NCBI GenBank assembly: GCA_032164245.1
Contig: JAVMKO010000007.1
Span: forward strand, 5,170,371 to 5,234,370
From: Sternotherus odoratus
Taxonomy: Eukaryota > Chordata > Testudines > Kinosternidae
Direction: 5' to 3'
Length of the DNA stretch: 64,000 nucleotides
Shown: in pieces, positions 29,701 to 38,700 of the stretch
Layout of the letters: the number at the start of each line of letters is the position of its first letter
How positions within the stretch are numbered: the first letter of the stretch is position 1
Program-made: the position numbers and the translations under genes
The notes under the pieces: generated by a model
What the model was told of the DNA's origin: nothing
The model's input: only the letters and a program-made list of their open reading frames with translations
Database searches by the model: none

Positions 29701-32700
29701 GTCAGGGGGCAGCTGGCCCCAGGCCTCCGTGGGAGCGGGGGGCAGAGGGAGCTGTGCCAAACGTCTGTGGAGGGCAGGAGCAAGCCGGCAGAAGGGGCCA
29801 GTTCGCTCCACTTCCTGCCACTCTGTGATTGTAGGGTGGGCCTGACCCCACACTCATGGGGCGGCAGGAAGTGGAGTGACCTGGCCCCAGCCCACGCTGC
29901 TCCCCTGGCTCCCAGCCTTGGGACACAGGAGGAACCGCCCCCCAGCATTCACCGGTAGCACGTCTGGGAGCTGGCGGAGCAGCACGGGCTGGAGCCAGGT
30001 CGCTCCACTTCCCGCCGACCCATGTTGTAGATCTCTGGGACATAACTCAGGGGAAGGGGCTTTGGAGAAGAGGCAGGGTGGGGACAGCTTTCCTGGCTGG
30101 CGTAGATCAGGCTGGTTGCTCAAGCAACATGCAGATAGATGCTTAGGGCACCAGGAAATACACAAACTACACAGCTGCATGGGGAAGGACGGCCCTGAGT
30201 AGGGCACAGATGATACCTCAGCGGAGAATATAAAAGAAGGGTGACAGACATAAGTGTTCCCCATAAAGCAGCTTATTCATATCCCACTATGTGCCCTTGC
30301 CTTAGGATATAGTGACTGGAGATGTGTATTAACAAGGCTCTTAAGCAGTGGGTCTTAATTTTTTTTATACCATGGACCACTCGAGAGCTGTTCCCTATGG
30401 AACTCCTCCCCTCTCTACAGCCCAGGATCCCACTTTCATTGAAGCAAATATTGTGAAGGTCCCTCCTCTGAAGCAGTCCATTAGACCTAAATTATGCATT
30501 AAGGGTTCACAATTTATGCAGCAGTATTACAATATTAGTCTTGGGGGAAAGATCATTATTATAATGGTGTTGAGAGTACATGAGTAAATTAGGGGCTAAC
30601 GTCTTTATAAGAATATTGTAATTACAAAAAACTTCAAGCATTAGAAGCAGATCACTCAGATTTCAGAGGGGTAGCCGTGTTAGTCTGTATCAGCAAAAAC
30701 GAGGAGTCCTTGTGGCACTTTGCTAGTCTCTAAAGTGCCACAAGAAAACTCAAGAGTTGGGAATTGAACTTCAAAGAAACCCAAACTTGAAATACTGTAA
30801 AAAAAAGTCAAGTGTTTTGACTGGTGACGTCTTCAATTAGGAAGCATCACTACCTACCACCAGTCTGGTACAATGATGCACCACTGACCTTTTGTCTTAT
30901 CTTCAATGTATTTTCATCAGGAGTTTAAAAATCTGCTGCAGCTGTGGACTAAGCTTACATTGAGAAACTAAGTACTTGTACAGACATGTACAGTACCCAT
31001 TGTAAGTATTATTTCCCACCACAGTAAGCTTTTCTCTTTTCAATTCAGAAGCATGATTTAGTTATCTGGGACTAAAGGGGTTCTTTATATGAGTTCTCTA
31101 TTCTACAATATTCTATAACTAGTACTACATGAAGTCCAGTTAAAGAATGGAGAAGGATGCCATTTATCTCATCACCAATTTCAAACAGTAGGTCTCTCTA
31201 TAAACAACGTGTGGTTGTAACGGCCACTAAAGATCTAAACAGGATTAAAAGGGAGGAAGCATTTGGAGGAAAGGGTGTCATGGACTAAATGAAACTTAAA
31301 AGGATGGAAAGATTGTTTCACAATATATTTTACTTCTTGTCTGGAAATCTACTGGTAAAAAACTATGCAATTTATCACCTGGAAGCAAAGTGGCAACAAC
31401 ATATGAGTAGCTGGAGAACCACTAGGTTATGGGATATGAGTCGAGCTTAGTTGGAAGGAGGAAATAAGCCTGTCATATCAGAGCTCCTATGTTTTGCAGA
31501 CAGATTTCTCCCTCGCTGAATAAATGATGAAAGAGGATGAATTAAGATGGGGTGGTCAATATCTGTAGAAGCAAGACCACTGGAGTGAGGGGGTCTGTGG
31601 ACAGGCTTTAATTTTATATCCATTGTCCCACTCCTAGCAGGTGGGAGATTGAGCTAGTCTCCGTGTGTGGGGGCAAGCATGCAAAGAAGAGTTTAGTGAG
31701 GACAGGTTTGGTGGATTGTATTTTGGGGATGAGCGCACAGAGTCTGAAAGGGACAATGAGTTCGAGTTTGCCCTTTTCTCTAGCCTTGCTAGGGGAGAGG
31801 CTGTGGCCATATTGGTAATCTTCATGTGCAGGTGAGACTCATAGAAGAAGAGGTCTATCTGGGAAGAGAGTACCACTAAGGCAGCACTGACTAAAGCACA
31901 AATGGTTCAGCATCTACCCTCGTCGCGCTCTCTCACTTTTCGAACAACTGTGATACCATCACATATCCATGCTGTTCGGAACCATTGCAGCAATTCCCAC
32001 CCACCACCACCTTGAAGCATAGTGTACGATAAAGCTCTGCACCCATTTCAGTCTAAATCATGGTCAGTGCTGTCCACACTATACAAGCTTTCTCTGGCTT
32101 CATCCCAAGTAATATTGATGCCCCTTCTGCACTGCTGCATGTCCTCTGCTTCCCCACTTCCCAGCCACTCTGTCCCTTTCCTGCCAAGCTCCTAAAATGG
32201 TGGTCAGAAAAGCTGAAAAGACAGAAAATGGTAGAAAAACTGCTTCCCCCTGTTTCATGTGGTAACAAATGAGCATATGCTGGTCCATGGCAAAATGGTG
32301 CATTATAAACCCCGCACATACCCAGTGTCACAACATCTCCAAAAGTGGCTACAGCCCAGAGTGAGAAATAAAGACAGGATCTTGCAAGTCCTGTGTCCCA
32401 GACCAGGGGACATCTCTATATGGGGAACAAAAGCAGCAGCTATAAGAAGCTTTTACAGTTCCATGACATCCTTCAGCTCTAAAACTGGACTTTCCTCATT
32501 TGCTAAACTAGTTATAAGCCTCTTTCTGTCCCATTCCTCTACCACTGCATCCCTTCAGCAACTCAAGTTCAAGCTCCCTGCCAGTTTTGCTTCTAACCTT
32601 CATCCTTCTCTCTTAACCTGTCTCCCCACACACATTCGAACACCAACTATTCCCCTATAAAAAACAACTGACAGTAACTTACTGTAATATTAAGTATAAA

Positions 32701-35700
32701 TTCTCACATGCAAAAGTGCCATATTAGCTGTTTCACAGCAGATGTGATGGAGACATTTTTGAAAACTAAAATTACACTGCTTCTGATGGGGATTCTACTT
32801 TTCATTCTATACGACACTAAAGGAACTTCACAAACAAAGATACCGGTACTACCGTCTGAAAAAAGTGTGCTCTTGTTACATCATCTAAGATCACTGTAAC
32901 CCAAGAAAGAAAGTATGTTCCAGCTTGTTTGTTCTGTGCATTTGAAAGCACTCTATGTTTACTTTATTTTCCATGGTATTTCTCTAATACAATGGGAGGA
33001 GGAGGATTGTTTAAAACAGGTACATATGGCTGAAGAACTACCAAGTTTTCAGGGGATTCAAAGATGGTTGCATCTAAAAATATTTTAATTTTATTTCACT
33101 AAAATGGTCTACATTTCATGTTTACCGCATATTTTAGCAATTGCCATATAAAACCATTGTTTTTATAGATTAAAAACTGCAGATTAAAAGCTGAAACTCT
33201 GCCCTTACATATAGTGCTAATATTTTACATGGTTTTTTAAAAAAGCTTTGGGGTGGTTTTATTTTTTTAAAGTTTTAGTCTTTTTTGTTAATCTTGAACA
33301 AGAAAGCTTATTAGTCAGTATCACTTTCTCTTTCCGTGTTTGGAATGCGAACATTGCAAGAGAACATTAAAAACCAACTAGATGGAATGGGCTTACTCAC
33401 GCCTTTTTAAGATGAGAAAACATTTTAAGGTGCTGGTCACCGCTTCCCGCAGCCCCCGTTGGACCAGGACAGCGAACCGCAGCTGTAGGAGTCGCAATCG
33501 GCGAACCGGCAAGTAAACAAACGGGCGGGTCCGCTAAGGGTGCTTACCCTGCAGTGCCGCATGCCCAGGTTGCCGATCACTGGGCTAAGCACTTGGAGCC
33601 CGAGTTTGAGGACATGCCAAATCAGACTTAAACAGCAGAAGCTTCTTCAGCAGGTGCCGAGAAAATATTTTCTTCATTTCATTCCATTCAACTACTTACA
33701 TTCAATGACTACTTCATCCAAAGTTAAGAAACCAGTTGGGAATTTTAAAAAAACACCAAAAACCAATCAGGAAGGCTTGTTTTACTCTTTCAATACATGA
33801 ATAAAACTAGGTGTGAGAAGACAAGATCTACTAACTCTAAAGTCTTGAAGGTTGCAGTGACCAAAGGAAACTGTTAAATTAATTTACTACAATTAATACT
33901 TTTTGCTTTCAAAAAATCATGTTTTGAAAAGGTATGCATCCACCTCATTTAAGGTAGTTTTATTTAAAATGTCATTTGTGTATTTTAAATTGAATTTCAA
34001 ATTTCAACCCAGCTAGAGCTTGATACAAATTGCAAGTAAAAAAAATTAATAACCTAATAAATAGAAAATGGTGAATTAACAATAAAAAAGATTAAAATTA
34101 ATATTCTAAATAAATGTGAGTTCAAATATGTAACTGCTTAAATAAATGTATCCAGACATAGTGTATCCTGGTAAGCAAAAAGAAGCAAACACATTTAGTG
34201 TAAAGGCTCTATTTATTTGCAAACAGGTTTTAATGGTTGCTAACTAATGAGAATCGTCCTTTTTTTAGGAAAATAACTCAAGTAAATGCAGAACACAATT
34301 CAAATTGATTTAAATCAGTCTACCCTGTTTTATAAATAATTTTACACCATATAACTGATCCTATGTCAAGAGCTTTCAATGGAGAACGGGATGTACACCA
34401 TAAATTGGCATAGTAAGCTGCATATTGGGAACCCAACTGAGGACAGATTAACACTTAAAAAGCTGCAGCAGTGCTGCTGTATCACTGCAACGCTTTAGTG
34501 AAATTGCTACAGGGCTGACAGGAGAGCTTCTCCTCTTGTCATAGTTAATCCATCTCCAGGAGAGGAGGTAGCTATGGGTAGGTCTACACTAGAAGTGCTA
34601 CACTGGCACAGCTGCACCAATACCACTGTAATGCATCTATCTGGTGAAGCTCAATGCCGACAGGAGAATGCTCTCATCTGCATAATGATTCCACCTCTGT
34701 TGGTAGGTCAGTTGGTGTGTCACTGAAGGGTGTGGATTTTTCATACCCAAGCGACGTAGTTACACCAGTGTCAGTTTGTGGTACAAACTTGGCCTGAGAA
34801 AGGATTTTAACACCTGGAGGCATATGACTAGGGTGACCAGACAGCAAATGTGAAAAATCGAGATTGGGGGTGGGGAGTGATAGGAACCTATATAAGAAAA
34901 AGGCCCCAAAATCAGGACATCTGGTCACCCTACATATGATTCAGTGCTTGTTGGCTAAGCTATAAACAGGGACCCAGCCCTAGAACTCAGCTCAAGTCCC
35001 TCCTATAGATTTTCTATGGTCTGCACTCTCACTACACAGAGACACAATGGTAATTCAATACTATATAACAAATATAGTAAGAGGTCTATTAAGTGATTAT
35101 CTCAGCATCTGCTCATGCCATACACCAAACACACCAGGATAATCAGAACTAGGGACCTACAGTTAGGCTTTTAAGTCTATAATTACACAACTGCCAGATT
35201 TTCAAGAATGATGAATATCTAATACTTCCCACTGACCTCAATGGGACTTCAAACAATTACAATCAATGCTGGAATGTCCATACCAAATTTCAACTTTCTT
35301 GACCTCCATTTTTGCTGAAAAGCATGACATTTGTTAACATGCATTTCTTTTTACATGAGAAGCACGCTGTAAGTGCAGGAATGTTATGCCTCACAATATG
35401 GCGTTCCCAGGCCATAACATGAGGCGTTGGAAAAACAAATTTTTGAAACCAAGCTGGCAACTAAACAATCCTGTTTATAAACTGTTTTCTAGAAGAGTAC
35501 TAATCCTTTCAGATTTTCATGAGGGCAGAGCCTCAGATTCCACTACCGTAACATTCAGCCCAGAACAACATTGTGCTAGGTTCTGTACAAACATAAATAT
35601 CGGACTCAAAAGTGGTTTATAAGTGGCCTTTTCGGTTAAACAGCTAACTACATATTCTACTGGTTAATCTCAAAATTAAATACTCAGGAATAGTTTTCAA

Positions 35701-38700
35701 GTAATTTATTCAAAATTTCACCTACCAGCAACAAAATATTTTCAAATAGGCTATCCCAATAGTTTCTGACCATAGTTAAACACATCATAAACCCGCCAAC
35801 TGTAATTTTTCTAGCTATAAAAAAAATGTTCTAAGGATATTTTTCTTAGCAATTTAACAAAAATTTCAACAGAAGAGCTATTTGTCCTAGTCTATTCTTT
35901 CAACTAGAAAGAACAGTTGAGAACTATCCATTTTTAGCTCACATGGTTCATGTTAAGCATGTATTTACTCTGTTGCTAGTGTAGTGTTATATTTCCATTT
36001 ATTTTGTCAACACAAGACCTGAAATAATTTATAAACAGCTGAATTGTATTGTTTTTCTGACAAGGAGGCAAGTCGGCTGCTGTCATACAAATGTACTACT
36101 GAATACCTTGAAGAAGAAGGTGTTTAACAATGATGCAGTCCATAAATGTTTTAGGATACAGTTAAAGAAACACTAAAAACATCATGTTATTGCCTTTGTT
36201 TGTTTTTGAGTATACTATTAAGAGTAGCAGAAACTGCCATTTCCTGTATGTTTGGACAGTGCCTAGCAAATGGTACCCTGATATCCTGAGATCTCTCATC
36301 GCTACTGCAATTAACTATAATCATCATCACCACCTACATTTACTGCAATATTGGGGGGGGAATTAATTTTAGGGGGGGGGAATTAATTAGTGGGAAAAAT
36401 TAATTAGGGGGAAAAATTATTTTTTTGCCCTAGGTAGTTAATTTCCCCTTCTGATTGTGTAGTTTGTTCACAAGAAAACAGGGGAAAGAGAGAGCATTTT
36501 AAACACAGAAAGGAGGCCTCCATCCTCCCATTGTGGATTAGCTGCATCCATTCCAAGCCCCATTAGCATCAGTGGGACTCCACACAAGTGCAGCAGTCTG
36601 CTCTCCAGAGAAAAGATCCAGGACAGCTGCATGGCTCAGAGATAAGTGGTACCTGAATCAATTATGTCTTGTGTACATTTATGGATTTTCATAATTTCTC
36701 ATGTTCAGTATTGACAGCACCAGTGGAAGAAATTCTGAAAACAATCAGTAAAGGTTTATTCATAGTTGTTCCTGCTCTGAACAATTTAGTATCTACTACT
36801 TATGAAGACTGAATTCAGAGCTGACTCTGTAGGGAAAAAATGTACAGACTTCTTCTAGGAAACAGTTTCTATTGTCTCACTGTTTCTTTGAACTCCCCCA
36901 TCTGTCTGTATCAATCTGTTGTCTTATACTTAGACAGCAAGATCTTAGGAGTAGGAACCGGGGCTTTTTTGGTTTGTGTTTTGTTATGCATTTATATAGC
37001 ACTAACACAATGGTAAGGACAATAATGACACATATCGGTTAATTTCATAGTTTTTCAAATGGACCTGAAACCCATCTTTCTTGGTAGAATCAATGTCACT
37101 GAAGTGGTCAGCTTAGGATCTGGAGGATAAGCTAAGGAATTGCTATAGAATCCATATACCCAAGTGAAATCTCATATTTATGCTCAAAGGTTCTCAGCCC
37201 TTTCTACAAGGTACCTAGTGCATTAAGTAGGAATTGAGAGCAAACAGAGGGAACCACAAACTCTAACAAAAAAGTACCCGGTGATCAGTGACTGAAAAAT
37301 CAAATGCAGGCAGAGGGCACTTAAATGTTAGGAATCTTAATAGGGAATAGTACAAGATAAGATGACTTGGTGAAAAAAGAGAGTCAGGAATCTTATTTGT
37401 AAGTACTGAATAGAAAGCTAACTGAATGCAGTTGTGTTTGTTCTTACCAGGAGGCCTCTTAAACACAATCTCAGGGCCGAGATCAATCCTGCTTTAGGCA
37501 ATGAAATAGGAGAAAGTTCAAAGGCCAGAAAATAATTCCTGATTTAAGTGTGATAACAGCAGGAGCAGGAAAATGCTTAAAACCATCAAAGCATTTACAA
37601 GAGAGTATATTCCAACAATACTTTACACAGCAGAAATCTGTGTGCTCTGCAAAGAAAGGGCAAATGTTTTCTGGGATGTTTTGACAGCCAGTTGGCTCTT
37701 GGACAAGTTTAGAAAAGACCAAGTAAGAGTTTCCTAAAATAATTTTGGAATTAAAAGCAACTCAGAGGCAGACCTCTTTTTGAAGCCCACTTAAGGCAGG
37801 TCTAGCCTTAAAAACTATACATATGAAATGATGGGATCTAAATTAACTGTTTCCACTTGAGAGAGAGATCTTGTACTCATTGTGGATAGTTCTCTGAAAA
37901 TGTCCACTCAGTGTGCCGCATCAGTCACAAAAGTGAACAGCGTGTTGGGAATCCTTAGGAAAGGGGTAGATGATAAGACATAAAAGATCATATTGCCTTT
38001 ATATAAATTCATGGTATGCCCACCTCTTGAATACTGTGTGCAGATGTGGTCACTCCAGCACAAAAAGTAGGAAAAGGGCAACAAAAATAATTAGGGTTAT
38101 GGAATGGCTGCCACGTGAGGAGACATTGATAAGACTGGGACTTTTCAGCTTCAAAAGGAGACAGCTAAGGGGAGATATGATTGAGGTCTATAAAAATCAT
38201 GACTGGTGTAGAGAAAGTAGATAAGGAAGTGTTGTTTACTACTAATCATAAAACAAGAACTAGGGGTCACCAAATAAAATTAATAAGCAGCAGATGTAAA
38301 ACAAACAAAAGGAAGTATTTTTTCATACAATACATAGTCAACCTGTGGAATTCTTTGCCAGAAGAGGTTGTGAAGGCCACAACTAGAACAGGGTTAAAAA
38401 AAGAACTAGATAAGTTCATGGAGGATAGATTCATCAATGGCTATTAGCCAGGATGGGCAGGGATGGAGTCTCTAGCCTCTGTTTGCCAGAAGCTGGGAAA
38501 TGAGCAACAGGGGACGGATCACTCCATGATTACCTGTTCGATTCATTCCTTCAGAAGCACCTTGCATTGGCCACTGTCGGAAGACAGGATACTGAGCTAG
38601 ACGGTCCTTTGGTTTGATCCTGTATGGTCATTCCTATGTTCTCTTGCAAGTGTCTTTCTTCCTTTAATTCTCCTGTATTGTTCCTTACAAACTGATGAGT